A stretch of DNA of 64,000 nucleotides from DUPQ01 sp964563155 (lineage in GTDB: Bacteria; Bacillota; Clostridia; DUPQ01), in assembly GCA_964563155.1 (NCBI GenBank), contig CAZLVL010000010.1, forward strand, positions 1-64,000. The letters are read 5' to 3'. A program made the translations under genes and the position numbers. The notes below the pieces were generated by a model. It made no database searches and was not told the origin of the DNA. It worked only from the letters and a program-made list of their open reading frames with translations. Of this stretch, positions 16,596 through 25,702 are shown one piece after another; the stretch's first letter is position 1, and the number at the start of each line of letters is the position of its first letter.

Positions 16596-17999
16596 ATGCT
16601 ATTTTCCAGTATTACATTTTTATATTATTTTTTGCCCCTTGTACTTTTAATATACTTTGTGGTTCCCTTTAAGGCAAAGAACCTAGTGCTCCTAATCTCC
16701 TCTTTTATCTTCTATGGTTGGGGAGAGCCGGTCTATGTGGTATATATGGCCTTGTCCATATTGGTTCAATATATTTTAGGTCTTTTAATTGAAAAATATT
16801 CAGGTAGGGGATTAGCAAAGTTATTTATAGTTTTATCAGTAGGCTTTTCATTGGGACTTTTAGGCTACTTCAAGTACACAGACTTTTTCATAGCCAACTT
16901 TAATGCAGCAACTGGTATGTCTATTCCACTTTTAAAAATAGTTTTACCGGTGGGAATAAGCTTTTACACCTTCCAAATTCTAAGTTATACAGTGGATGTC
17001 TATCGTAAACGAATTTCAGCCCAAAGAAATTTAATTGATTTAGCCACATACATTGTGCTTTTCCCTCAACTTATAGCGGGACCAATAGTTAGATACATTG
17101 ATATATACAAGCAGCTAAAGGTTAGAAGCCACAGTGTAGAAATGGTATATGAGGGCCTAGTAAGATTTGTGATGGGCTTAGCAAAAAAAGTGCTAATTGC
17201 CAACTCTTTAGGAGAACTAGGAGATATCTTTGTTAAATCTACAGATAAGTCAGTGCTTTTTTATTGGATGTATGCCCTTGCATTTGCCCTTCAGATATAC
17301 TTTGATTTTTCTGGATACAGTGATATGGCTATAGGCTTAGGTAAAATATTCGGATTTACCTTCCTAGAAAACTTCAACTATCCCTTTATATCAAAAAGTA
17401 TTACAGAGTTTTGGAGAAGATGGCACATGTCATTGGGATCTTGGTTTAGAGACTACCTATACATCCCCTTGGGTGGTAATAGGGTAAGAACCTCTAGGTG
17501 GCTATTTAATATATTTGTTGTTTGGATGCTTACAGGATTTTGGCATGGAGCAGATTGGAATTTCATAATTTGGGGTTTATTCTTTGCAGTGCTCTTAATT
17601 TTAGAAAAGTTGTTCCTCTCAAAACTTTTAGAAAAGCTACCCTCCTTTATTTCTCACATATACCTTTTGATAATTGTCATAATTAGCTTTGTAATATTTG
17701 ATGCCTCTTCAATGAACTTAGCCTTTGAAAGAATTGGAGCTATGTTTGGAGCCAGTGATAGTCCTTTATGGAATTCCAACTCCCTTTATTACCTAAGAAG
17801 TTATGCTCTTGTATTTATTGTAGCAATTATTGGAGCAACTCCTATGATTAAAAACCTTGTAGAAAAGGCTAAAAAGAAAGAAGGCTGGAGTAAAGCTATT
17901 AATATATTAAGCCCCATTGTTACCATAATCTTGCTTGTAGCTGTAACAGCTTACCTAATAGATTCATCCTTCAACCCCTTCTTGTACTTTAGATTTTAG
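16596..17999 (+). CDS. MBOAT-family O-acyltransferase (AlgI/DltB-like)
   Basis: 467 residues, about ten membrane helices. It shows the AlgI/DltB/PatA core: RRWHMSLGSWFRDYLYIPLGGN and, further on, FWHGADWNFIIWG containing the catalytic histidine. These proteins move an acyl (usually acetyl) group across the membrane onto extracellular polysaccharide or wall polymer. The next gene encodes an AlgX/AlgJ-like membrane-anchored partner, the common two-gene unit for surface-glycan acetylation. The acceptor cannot be told from the sequence. Confidence 0.9.
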   Translation: MLFSSITFLYYFLPLVLLIYFVVPFKAKNLVLLISSFIFYGWGEPVYVVYMALSILVQYILGLLIEKYSGRGLAKLFIVLSVGFSLGLLGYFKYTDFFIANFNAATGMSIPLLKIVLPVGISFYTFQILSYTVDVYRKRISAQRNLIDLATYIVLFPQLIAGPIVRYIDIYKQLKVRSHSVEMVYEGLVRFVMGLAKKVLIANSLGELGDIFVKSTDKSVLFYWMYALAFALQIYFDFSGYSDMAIGLGKIFGFTFLENFNYPFISKSITEFWRRWHMSLGSWFRDYLYIPLGGNRVRTSRWLFNIFVVWMLTGFWHGADWNFIIWGLFFAVLLILEKLFLSKLLEKLPSFISHIYLLIIVIISFVIFDASSMNLAFERIGAMFGASDSPLWNSNSLYYLRSYALVFIVAIIGATPMIKNLVEKAKKKEGWSKAINILSPIVTIILLVAVTAYLIDSSFNPFLYFRF

Positions 18000-18052
18000 G
18001 GGATGGATATTGAGGGTGTAAGGATAAAAGTATTATTTAGAAATATATAAAT

Positions 18053-19261
18053 ATGGAAAAGAAAATGGATACAAAGAATAAGTTAGATTTAGAAAATAAT
18101 AAGAAAAAAGAAACAAGGAAGACTAGTGGCAAAACCAAAAGAAGCTTTAAGGATTTTATGCTAGGTATAAAAAGTAAGATTTCACTAAGCTTAGTAGTAA
18201 TATTTTGGCTATCAATTACCTTAGTTGCTTGGACTAGGCCAGCAGATTCAATTTCTGAACATGAAAGAAGGCCTTTAGAGCAATTGCCAGCCTTAGAGGT
18301 AAAAGAGATTCTCTCTGGTCAGTACATGAAAGACTTTGAAGAATATGCTAAAGATCAATTTCCTTCTCGTTTTGGTTTTAGGAGTATAAAGTCTTTATTA
18401 AGATACTATGTGTTTTTACAAAGTGATAATAACGACATATTTATACATGATAAGTATGCCTCTAAACTAGAGTTTCCCATGAGTGAAAGTTCTATTAACT
18501 TAGCAGGTAAGAAGTTTAGTGAGATTTATGAGAAGTATTTAAAAGATACCAACACCAAGAACTATCTTTCAATAATCCCAGACAAAAACTTCTATTTGGC
18601 TAAACCCAATGGCTATCCTTCCATGGATTATGACCTTTTATTTGAGTTAATAAAAAGAGAAACTGGATTTGCTCAGTTTATAGATATAAGAGATACCTTG
18701 AAACTTGAGGACTTTTATAAAACAGATACTCACTGGAAGCAAGAAGCACTTTTACCTACAGTAAAAAAGATTCTAAAAGAAATGAATATGCTAGACTATT
18801 TTGCTTTTGACTATGAAAAGAAGATGGCTGAAATAGATTTTTATGGCGTCTATTACGGACAATCTGCTTTACCTTTAAAACCTGAAAAAATATATTATTT
18901 AACAAATATACATACACAAGATTCCCAGGTTTTTAACTTGGAAAATAACTCCTATACTTCTGTTTACGATATGGATAGACTCCAGGGTAATGACCCTTAT
19001 GATATCTTCCTATCTGGAGCCAGTGCATTATTGGTGGTCGAAAACCCCCACGCCACTAGTGATAAAGAATTAGTTATATTTAGAGATTCCTTTGGCTCCA
19101 GCATTTCCCCCTTATTTTTGGAAGGCTATTCTAAGGTTACCCTGGTGGATATCCGTTACATTGCCAGCGATTTAATTGGCAGATTTATAGATTTTGAAAA
19201 TCAGGACGTACTCTTTTTGTACAGTGCTCTTATCCTAAATAGGTCTGCAACCTTTAAATAA
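18053..19261 (+). CDS. AlgX/AlgJ-like (DHHW-type) membrane-anchored acetyltransferase partner
   Basis: 402 residues. A Lys-rich cytoplasmic start, one membrane helix (about residues 42-60) and an extracellular SGNH-like domain with a DTHW motif (KTDTHWKQEA) and a late RDSFGSSISP block that supplies the Ser of an SGNH/GDSL-type site. Such proteins accept the acyl group from the MBOAT partner and transfer it to a glycan. The start is not certain, because no good ribosome binding site precedes ATG 18053. It lies 53 bases after the MBOAT gene. Confidence 0.85.
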   Translation: MEKKMDTKNKLDLENNKKKETRKTSGKTKRSFKDFMLGIKSKISLSLVVIFWLSITLVAWTRPADSISEHERRPLEQLPALEVKEILSGQYMKDFEEYAKDQFPSRFGFRSIKSLLRYYVFLQSDNNDIFIHDKYASKLEFPMSESSINLAGKKFSEIYEKYLKDTNTKNYLSIIPDKNFYLAKPNGYPSMDYDLLFELIKRETGFAQFIDIRDTLKLEDFYKTDTHWKQEALLPTVKKILKEMNMLDYFAFDYEKKMAEIDFYGVYYGQSALPLKPEKIYYLTNIHTQDSQVFNLENNSYTSVYDMDRLQGNDPYDIFLSGASALLVVENPHATSDKELVIFRDSFGSSISPLFLEGYSKVTLVDIRYIASDLIGRFIDFENQDVLFLYSALILNRSATFK

Positions 19262-19263
19262 TA

Positions 19264-19662
19264 TTAAAGAGTTTGCTCATAAGACTCTATCTTAACAACC
19301 AAAGCGGCCCTAGCCCAAGGATAAGTTTTTGTGATCTTATCCAGGTAGGGTCCTTGTGTTTGCATAAAACCTTTTCCTCTTATTAAAAAACCAGTTCCTT
19401 TGTAATTTCTTCCTTGAACCTCTCTATTACAGATGGTCATTTCTACTTGGTCATTTTCCTTTAGGTTTTCTTCAGTTTTATTCATTCTACCAGCTGGTAG
19501 GATAATATAGTCATCTACTAGTGTTATATATGAATTCCATGAATTAACTATATGTCCACCATCTTTTCCTGTTGTCACTATACTTAAGGCGCTGTCTGGT
19601 GGGTTTTGTATAACCTCTAATAGTTTGTCACTTAGTATTACTTTGTTTTGTGTATCATTCAT
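19264..19662 (-). CDS. Pyridoxamine 5'-phosphate oxidase-like flavin-binding protein
   Basis: 132 residues with the split-barrel fold of PNPOx-like proteins (SIVTTGKDGGHIVNSW...; ILPAGRMNKTEENLKEN). These small proteins bind FMN or F420-type cofactors and are mostly oxidoreductases or stress proteins of unknown substrate. It is a single gene, convergent with the AlgX-like gene (2-base gap). Confidence 0.8.
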   Translation of the reverse strand: MNDTQNKVILSDKLLEVIQNPPDSALSIVTTGKDGGHIVNSWNSYITLVDDYIILPAGRMNKTEENLKENDQVEMTICNREVQGRNYKGTGFLIRGKGFMQTQGPYLDKITKTYPWARAALVVKIESYEQTL

Positions 19663-19775
19663 AGCTTTTATCCTTTCTTTAGTGTGGAGTATTTAAATAT
19701 CAGTTTATTTATCCTAGTATTCTTGTATTTAGTATACTCTTTAGAAAAAGAAAAGGGGATAAATTGGTATAACAA

Positions 19776-19814
19776 AACCCCCATAAATTTGATTTGGTCC
19801 AACTTATGGGGGTT
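19776..19814 (-). terminator. Intrinsic terminator of the fucosidase/UroD operon
   Basis: AACCCCCATAA and TTATGGGGGTT (11-base perfect arms). On the minus strand it is followed by a T-rich tract (TTTTGTTA), seven bases after the stop of the UroD-family gene. Confidence 0.9.
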
Positions 19815-19820
19815 AGCTTA

Positions 19821-21062
19821 TTAAGTCTGGCTAAAATCTTTTACTGCTTTAAACATGGATACAATATTTTCAGGAGGAACTTCAGGCATAATGTTATGTT
19901 CTGTGTTAAAAACATAACCCCCTCCTGGCATAAAGATATCTAAAATATTTAGGGTATAGTCATAGACTTCTTCTGGTGTCCCTCTATTTAGAACCCATCT
20001 AGTGTTAGCTCCACCTCCCCAAAAGGTCAAATCCTTACCAAAGTCTCTTTTTAGCTCTTTAGGGTCCATGCCCTTAGTGCTGGTTTGTACCGGATTTATA
20101 ATCTCAAAACCAGCCTCAATTAAATCTGGTAATAGTAATCGAATAGAGCCACAAGAGTGTAAGAAAACCTTCATGTCAGAGTGTTTTTTAATGTAGTCAC
20201 ATAATATTTTGTGTCTAGGTTTAAAAAACTTCCTATAAAGCTCAGGAGACATAAAGGGCCCTTCATTGGTTCCTAAGTCATCTCCAAGTCTAACTACATC
20301 CACTAGATCACCAACAGATGAGCAGATATTTTCAAGAGATTTTAAGTGCTTTTCCATTAGGGCATCAAGAAGTCTTTCAACTTCTAAGGGTTCTAGAATT
20401 AGGTCCATAAGAAAGTTATCAATTCTTCTTAAAAATGTTCCCCACTCAAAGAGGTTACAGCCAGCTCCTAACATAAGGGCTCTATCTTGAGTTTCTATTA
20501 AATGGAGACACCTTTGTCTTAGTGTCTTGAAAAAGTTGGGCTTATGGGCATTGTCCCAAGGAGAAGACGCTAATTTTTGCCATAGAACCTTATCCATGGC
20601 CTTGCCTAAATCCTTAAAGTTATTAGGGTATCCATCAAGATAGGGAAAGAAAGTTTGGTCAAAAAAGGCACCACTGTCTGGCATAAAGGCTAATTTGTCT
20701 CCATCTTGGTCTAAATAGGCGTAACCATCTTCTTGTTTAACCGGTCTAAACCAAGCAGGGTAGAAGGCCTTGCTTGAATCGTTGAGTTTGACCTCATACC
20801 AATCATCTTTTCCTTGATTAAAGGCTCTACCTACATCAATTACATCCACTTGAAAGGCATCTAGGATGAAATCTTCTGGTTGTGCTAATTGCTGGACCAC
20901 ATCATAAACTAAGGTTGCACCTTTATTAATTCCCATGTGAGCCTTTAGCTTGTTATATGCTATGGCAGATATGGTAGAAGAGGGGGTAGACCCCAAATCA
21001 ACAGGCACCACTTTACTTTCTACATGATTTATAGCTGAAAGTATTCTTTCTCTTGAATTCAT
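19821..21062 (-). CDS. Uroporphyrinogen decarboxylase-family protein (methyltransferase-like)
   Basis: 413 residues, a TIM-barrel of the UroD/MtaA/CmuA superfamily. It shows the FLHSCGSI motif, whose His and Cys correspond to metal ligands in methyltransferase members; a later third cysteine ligand is not evident (GYVFNTEHN at that place). It is not a haem enzyme by context: it is the last gene of an operon with a GH29 fucosidase and an L-rhamnose/fucose mutarotase. Corrinoid methyltransfer or another C1 reaction on a sugar-derived substrate is possible, but no corrinoid protein is nearby. Substrate unknown. Confidence 0.82.
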   Translation of the reverse strand: MNSRERILSAINHVESKVVPVDLGSTPSSTISAIAYNKLKAHMGINKGATLVYDVVQQLAQPEDFILDAFQVDVIDVGRAFNQGKDDWYEVKLNDSSKAFYPAWFRPVKQEDGYAYLDQDGDKLAFMPDSGAFFDQTFFPYLDGYPNNFKDLGKAMDKVLWQKLASSPWDNAHKPNFFKTLRQRCLHLIETQDRALMLGAGCNLFEWGTFLRRIDNFLMDLILEPLEVERLLDALMEKHLKSLENICSSVGDLVDVVRLGDDLGTNEGPFMSPELYRKFFKPRHKILCDYIKKHSDMKVFLHSCGSIRLLLPDLIEAGFEIINPVQTSTKGMDPKELKRDFGKDLTFWGGGANTRWVLNRGTPEEVYDYTLNILDIFMPGGGYVFNTEHNIMPEVPPENIVSMFKAVKDFSQT

Positions 21063-21082
21063 TGAATTCTCCTTTTATTACT

Positions 21083-21406
21083 TTAGTCTAAATGAAAAAC
21101 CTCTTCCATTTGAGCCCACCACTCCTTACCCTGGGCACTTTCTACAGGATATTGACAAGGGTCACAAAGCTTCCACCAATCTTGGGTTATGGGATCTTGG
21201 GCCATTTTTTCCATATCTTTTTCATAATCACTACCTGTGTATTCAAAGTATGAAAAGAGATAACCATCTCTGTGAAAGATAGAGTAATTTTCTATATTAC
21301 ACTTTTTTATGGTTTCTAGAACCTGAGGCCAAGCATTGGCATGAAGCTTTTTGTATTCTTCTAGTTTTTCTTGCTTAACTCTTATGACTGAGGCATATCT
21401 TTTCAT
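21083..21406 (-). CDS. L-rhamnose/L-fucose mutarotase (RhaM-like)
   Basis: 107 residues, a dimeric ferredoxin-like alpha/beta barrel. The pattern YASVIRVK.EKLEEYKKLHANAWP...IENYSIF....LFSYFEYTG and the C-terminal WW residues match the RhaM/FucU-like L-rhamnose mutarotase family, which interconverts alpha and beta anomers of 6-deoxy-L-sugars. Next to a fucosidase, L-fucose is the likely substrate (inference). Same operon as the membrane protein upstream and UroD-like gene downstream (20-base gap). Confidence 0.88.
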   Translation of the reverse strand: MKRYASVIRVKQEKLEEYKKLHANAWPQVLETIKKCNIENYSIFHRDGYLFSYFEYTGSDYEKDMEKMAQDPITQDWWKLCDPCQYPVESAQGKEWWAQMEEVFHLD

Positions 21407-21429
21407 TTTTCTTTACTCCTTTTTTTTCC

Positions 21430-21966
21430 TTACTCCTTTATTGCCTTGCTCTTTTTTTTCTTTTTAATATCTATATTCTTAGGATTGCCATGAAAGGCTG
21501 TGAGAATAAAGAGGAAAGAAAAGAGGGCACCCATTAGACCAGCATAACTAGCCTTGTATATGGTATAGGTCCAAAGAGTGAAGTGTTCAAAACCTGTAAG
21601 AGTGAAGATAAGAAGGCTTATGCCATAGAAAATTGGAACTATGCCTATGCATAAAATCCATCCATATGTTGCAGGCCATCTAAAAAAATCACCCACTTTT
21701 TCTTTAAACTTAGTATTTCTTTCTAAACTTGCATAAAGTTTCTTGTCTTTCACACCTGCATTTACTGACCAAGCTATGAGCCAGGCTAAGATAATAGCAG
21801 TAATAGCAATATCAAAAAAGATATCTATAAAGTTTTGCTGCTTACTTATGAGCTCATAGGCTTTTTTAGTATTTGTAAAATAGGCAATGGCACCATTTCC
21901 TAAAAAGTTGATTACAAGAGAAAGTAAAACCTGAATCTTTAAAAATTTCTTATGCTCTTTAGTCAT
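21430..21966 (-). CDS. Four-helix membrane protein of unknown function
   Basis: 178 residues from ATG 21966; a GTG nine bases upstream lies inside the AGGTGG binding site. Four predicted membrane helices (about residues 10-30, 45-65, 95-120, 130-155) and a very Lys-rich C-terminal tail. It overlaps the end of the fucosidase gene by eight bases, so it is translationally coupled. I do not recognise the family. Its place between fucosidase and mutarotase suggests a role in uptake or sensing, but nothing in the sequence shows transport. Confidence 0.7.
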   Translation of the reverse strand: MTKEHKKFLKIQVLLSLVINFLGNGAIAYFTNTKKAYELISKQQNFIDIFFDIAITAIILAWLIAWSVNAGVKDKKLYASLERNTKFKEKVGDFFRWPATYGWILCIGIVPIFYGISLLIFTLTGFEHFTLWTYTIYKASYAGLMGALFSFLFILTAFHGNPKNIDIKKKKKSKAIKE

Positions 21967-23092
21967 GGGCTCCACCTAATTCTTCTAATACCTTAACTTG
22001 GTGGGAAGGAATCTTTCCATAAGAATCAGGGCCCACATTTAATAGAAGTCTTCCTTTTTTAGGGAACACTTCATTTATAATATCTCTAACTTCTTTTGAT
22101 GTAATGAAATCTTGCTCTCTACTAAATTGATTAAAGCCAAAGGATTTGTCCATGCCCCTGCAAACTTCAAAATATATATCTTCAATATTCCACTCAGTAT
22201 TATACTCTAAGGTTCTGTAGTCATAATACTTGGTCTCTAGCACTGGAGCAGAATCTTTTTCCAGCATTTTTTTAGCTGAGTAGTTTATAAAGGCTTCTCC
22301 CAATCTATTTCTAAGAAAATTAGGCCACTGGCCCCATCTATCATTTACTAGACCATCAGGAACATTTTTATAATAATATGCGAAAAGATCTTCCAATCTA
22401 TCATCTGTTGGATAGCCAATATCAGACCATAGAATATCTGGCTTGTAGCGATCTATTATTTCAACCCAATGATTATAGCAGTAGTCTCTGTAAAGTTTAG
22501 AGTTGTCTTGTCCCATAAATAGAGACCCTGCACTGTCAATCCTTCTATCTTTAAAAGACCAGTCTATTAAAGAAGAATAATATACTCCAAACTTCATACC
22601 CCTAGCTCTAACAGCCTTGGCTAAATCTCCTACATAGTCAAAGTCCAAATTGTAGCCAGGCATTTTAGGATTAGCAACCTTAGTATCAAACATTACAAAA
22701 CCATCATGGTGTTTACTTACAACCACCAAATACTTAGCCCCTGCCTTGTGAAAATAGTCAGCCCATTCTTCCACATCAACTTGTGCTGCTCTTTCTTTAA
22801 ATACTGGAGCAAAATCTGCATATGGTTGATTATTAAAGGTCTTTTCATGATAGATTTGAGCAGGACTGCCTGGAAACTTAGCTGCATTTGGATACCATTC
22901 AGCATATGGCATGTTGGCAAAGATGTAACTCATGGGCATTTCAGCCATAAGCTTGCCATAATCGTCCACATCTACAGGCGCAAAAGCAGGGATGCTGGAA
23001 ACTCCCCAATGAATGAAGATACCAAAATCAGCATCTTTGAACCATTGCGGTGGATTGTAACGGTGAATGTTAGGTGTTTCTACCTTTTTCAT
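21959..23092 (-). CDS. Alpha-L-fucosidase (GH29), copy 1
   Basis: 377 residues with the GH29 catalytic barrel: FGIFIHWG near the N terminus, KHHDGF, and the nucleophile Asp in ILWSDIGYP. There is no signal peptide, so it acts in the cytoplasm on imported fucosides. The C-terminal beta domain seen in many GH29 enzymes is short or absent. First gene of a four-gene operon (fucosidase, membrane protein, mutarotase, UroD-like) ending at the terminator near 19800. A close paralogue lies at 28546-29673 beside the GPH symporter. A TATAAT-like -10 is visible on the minus strand at 23161-23166, without a clear -35. Confidence 0.92.
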   Translation of the reverse strand: MKKVETPNIHRYNPPQWFKDADFGIFIHWGVSSIPAFAPVDVDDYGKLMAEMPMSYIFANMPYAEWYPNAAKFPGSPAQIYHEKTFNNQPYADFAPVFKERAAQVDVEEWADYFHKAGAKYLVVVSKHHDGFVMFDTKVANPKMPGYNLDFDYVGDLAKAVRARGMKFGVYYSSLIDWSFKDRRIDSAGSLFMGQDNSKLYRDYCYNHWVEIIDRYKPDILWSDIGYPTDDRLEDLFAYYYKNVPDGLVNDRWGQWPNFLRNRLGEAFINYSAKKMLEKDSAPVLETKYYDYRTLEYNTEWNIEDIYFEVCRGMDKSFGFNQFSREQDFITSKEVRDIINEVFPKKGRLLLNVGPDSYGKIPSHQVKVLEELGGAHD

Positions 23093-23239
23093 TAAATTAC
23101 CCCCTATAAAGTTTTTAAAAAATAAATGAATTGTCGCAAAAATTAAGCAACAACATATAGATTATACCATCAATTGATCCTTTAGTTGCTACTTACTTTT
23201 GGTTTTGTTACCTTGTTATTTAAATTTTTAGTATTTGTA

Positions 23240-24352
23240 CTACTGATAAATATCTAGGTTAGATAAAAGCTCCATTAGAGAAACTACATCTATATTTTGG
23301 GGACATACATTGTTACAGTTGCCACAAGATATGCAATCTATGGGAAGTCCCTTTGTTATAATCTCTTGAGCCTCTCTTCTAGCATGCCAAAGTCCATCAG
23401 TTTTATACTTGTTATAGACGGTTAAAAAGTCTGGAATATTTATATCTGAAGGACAATCATCCATGCAGTAACCACAGCCTGTACAAGGTACTGTAACAAA
23501 AGAATGATGAATCTTAGCAGATTTAAGTAGTATTTTTGTATCTTCATCCTTTAAGGCTATTTCATCAGAAAAGATTTCAATATTTTCTTCTAATTGCTCA
23601 AGATTAGACATACCACTTAATATGACCTTTAAGCCATCTAGTCTTTTTAGCCACATAAAAGCCCATTTAGCTAAAGACCAATCAGGATGAGCTTTTTCTA
23701 ACAGAACACTAGATTCTTTTGTTAATTGTGTAAGTCGTCCTCCTCTTACTGGTTCCATAACAATAATAGGTATATCTCTTTTTCTAAGAGCTTCATATTC
23801 TTTTTTTGCTGTACCATAAAGCCAGTCAAAATAGTTTAGCTGAATTTGGGCAAAGTCCCATTTAGTATAGTCTGCAAAGGTTTCTAAAACCTTAACACTG
23901 GCATGGGATGAAAAGCCTAAATGCTTAATCCTTCCTTTTTTCTTTTGTTCTATTAGCCAGTCTACACTTCCAATATCTATATATTTTTGAAAAGTACTAT
24001 CTGCTAAAGAGTGGATTAAGTAAAAGTCTATATAATCAGTTTGTAGTTTTTTTAATTGCTCTTCAAAGACCTCTTCATAATTAGTACCAGCATGAATGTT
24101 AAACTTGGTAGCTAAATGATAAGAGCTTCTTTCATATTTGCTCAAAACATCTCCTAAAAAGGTTTCTGATTCCTTGTTATGATAGGTGTAAGCTGTATCG
24201 TAATAGTTTATGCCCATTTTCATAGCATAATCTATCATAGGCTCTGCTTTTTTATAGTCTATATTTCCCTTGCCATCGTCTGTTATGGGAAGTCTCATAT
24301 TACCCATTCCCAAATAGGATAAGTGCATATCTTTAAAAGATTTTTTTATCAT
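23240..24352 (-). CDS. Aldo/keto reductase with C-terminal ferredoxin-type domain
   Basis: 370 residues. An aldo/keto reductase barrel (YYDTAYTYHNKES, K in LATKFN, H in LIHS) carries a C-terminal extension with two 4Fe-4S motifs, CTGCGYCMDDCP and CISCGNCNNVCP. Fused AKR-ferredoxin proteins are common in anaerobes; their substrates are generally unknown. It lies upstream of and in the same direction as the fucosidase operon (147-base gap), and may or may not belong to it. Confidence 0.87.
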   Translation of the reverse strand: MIKKSFKDMHLSYLGMGNMRLPITDDGKGNIDYKKAEPMIDYAMKMGINYYDTAYTYHNKESETFLGDVLSKYERSSYHLATKFNIHAGTNYEEVFEEQLKKLQTDYIDFYLIHSLADSTFQKYIDIGSVDWLIEQKKKGRIKHLGFSSHASVKVLETFADYTKWDFAQIQLNYFDWLYGTAKKEYEALRKRDIPIIVMEPVRGGRLTQLTKESSVLLEKAHPDWSLAKWAFMWLKRLDGLKVILSGMSNLEQLEENIEIFSDEIALKDEDTKILLKSAKIHHSFVTVPCTGCGYCMDDCPSDINIPDFLTVYNKYKTDGLWHARREAQEIITKGLPIDCISCGNCNNVCPQNIDVVSLMELLSNLDIYQ

Positions 24353-24422
24353 TTGCTACCCCCGAAATTCTTTTTGAAAAAGATAAGTCATTTTTTATTA
24401 TATGTTTAATCTTTAAGGCTGT

Positions 24423-24458
24423 CAAAAAAAAAGAAGCGTTTTAAAAAAATGCTTCTTT
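24423..24458 (-). terminator. Intrinsic terminator of the metal-cluster operon
   Basis: AAGAAGC and GCTTCTT arms (24431-24437 and 24451-24457) with an A-run at 24424-24432, which is a T-run on the minus strand. It lies about 80 bases after the last gene of the NifX/MinD/DUF134 operon. Confidence 0.85.
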
Positions 24459-24536
24459 GGTAATAACCTCTAAATGGGTTAGAGATAGGGGATAAGACTG
24501 TCTTGTTTTTCTAATTTCTTTTTTTTATTTCCTTAT

Positions 24537-24866
24537 TTAATCTTTACATGCAGAAGATGAGCCTTCTAAGCTTCCTTCTATACAGCTTTTTGCTATATCA
24601 TCTACAGAGCCTTTAAGTCCTGTGACTACTTTTATATTATGACTTTCAAAAATGTTTAGGGCACTTTGTCCCATACCACCAGACACCATTATGGTTACCC
24701 CTTGCTGGTGCAAAAAATTTGGCAAAAAGCCAGGCTTATGTCCTGGGTTCTCTATAGCTTGCTTGTTTACGATTTTTTTATCTTGTATGTCAAATATGGT
24801 AAATTCTTGACAATATCCAAAGTGTTCTGCTACCTGTCCGTCGCTTGTTGCTATACATAGTTTCAT
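24537..24866 (-). CDS. NifX/NifB-type dinitrogenase Fe-Mo cofactor-binding protein
   Basis: 109 residues from ATG 24866; an in-frame ATG at 24881 precedes the AGGAGA site. It has the NifX/NifB/VnfX fold: CIATSDG...AEHFGYCQEFTIFDI and VSGGMGQSALNIF. Family members bind iron-sulfur or molybdenum-containing clusters. The C-terminal Ser-rich tail contains a Cys (SSSACKD). Last gene of the operon running from 28466. No nitrogenase genes are present, so the family name is historical; ORP-type proteins are a closer functional model. Confidence 0.87.
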   Translation of the reverse strand: MKLCIATSDGQVAEHFGYCQEFTIFDIQDKKIVNKQAIENPGHKPGFLPNFLHQQGVTIMVSGGMGQSALNIFESHNIKVVTGLKGSVDDIAKSCIEGSLEGSSSACKD

Positions 24867-24877
24867 TTTTTCTCTCC

Positions 24878-25702
24878 TCATATTATTATATTTGTTCCTG
24901 TACTAATGTAGTTAATTTGGTCTTCTAATTTCTTTTTTAAAAATTCATAGATTATATAGCCAGTGCAATGACCTGTATAGAAATAGGCTTTTGTTTTTTT
25001 CATATAATCTACTAAATCATTTAAGCCCTTTAATATATTTTTATCCTGCAAATCTATTTTGCTTAAGTGAAAGCCTCCAATAACATAAGTAGGATAAGTA
25101 TTAAAAAGCCTCTTGTATCCTTCTAAGATATTTCTAATTCCTCTATGAGCACAACCAGTAAAAAGAAAGGTCTTTTCATTTTCTTTAATAAGTAAATTGA
25201 TTTCATGGCTAAAAGTATCTGTTATAAAGTTGTTTTTACTATCCTTTGTAAAGAGGTGATAATCTTTAGAAAGGGGAGAAAAGTGCTCTTTTATGCTCCT
25301 GAAAATCTCTGCATTTTCATTAATCTTATGTCTATCTTCAACAATGATAAGTCTTTTTTGGTCTATACTATCCATACTTACCCCAATATCTTGTGGGCTT
25401 TCTTTTTTAAAGGAAAAGTGGGGTAAGAAGGCTTCTTTATGGGCAAAAATCTTTGCTACTTTATTAATCTCCATAAATTTACTCAAGCCACCTCCATGGT
25501 CATTATGGCCATGGGATAAAATGGCATAATCAACATCACTTAAGTCTAGATTTATTTGATTTGCATTATAGTAGAAATTTTGACTAGCACCAAAATCAAA
25601 AAGATATTCTTTGTTCTCTGTTTCAATGTATAGGCAAAGGCCATGCTCTTTTTTTAGAAGGGGACTATTGCTGATGTTTTCAGATAGGACTTTAATAATC
25701 AT
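24878..25702 (-). CDS. MBL-fold metallohydrolase
   Basis: 274 residues of the metallo-beta-lactamase fold with LSHGHNDHGGG (HxHxDH) and later histidines (GCAHRG, GGFHLS). This subgroup commonly accompanies MinD/NifX/DUF134 genes in anaerobes and has no assigned substrate. Its ATG shares one base with the stop of the upstream ATPase gene (TAATG), so the two are translationally coupled. Confidence 0.87.
   Translation of the reverse strand: MIIKVLSENISNSPLLKKEHGLCLYIETENKEYLFDFGASQNFYYNANQINLDLSDVDYAILSHGHNDHGGGLSKFMEINKVAKIFAHKEAFLPHFSFKKESPQDIGVSMDSIDQKRLIIVEDRHKINENAEIFRSIKEHFSPLSKDYHLFTKDSKNNFITDTFSHEINLLIKENEKTFLFTGCAHRGIRNILEGYKRLFNTYPTYVIGGFHLSKIDLQDKNILKGLNDLVDYMKKTKAYFYTGHCTGYIIYEFLKKKLEDQINYISTGTNIII

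Noticed and set aside
19821..21062. Genuine haem-pathway uroporphyrinogen decarboxylase (hemE)
   Set aside because: The protein is longer, has an HSCG metal-type motif, and sits in a fucosidase/mutarotase operon with no haem genes.
22706..23095. 129-codon plus-strand frame
   Set aside because: Antisense to the conserved GH29 N terminus; no ribosome binding site.
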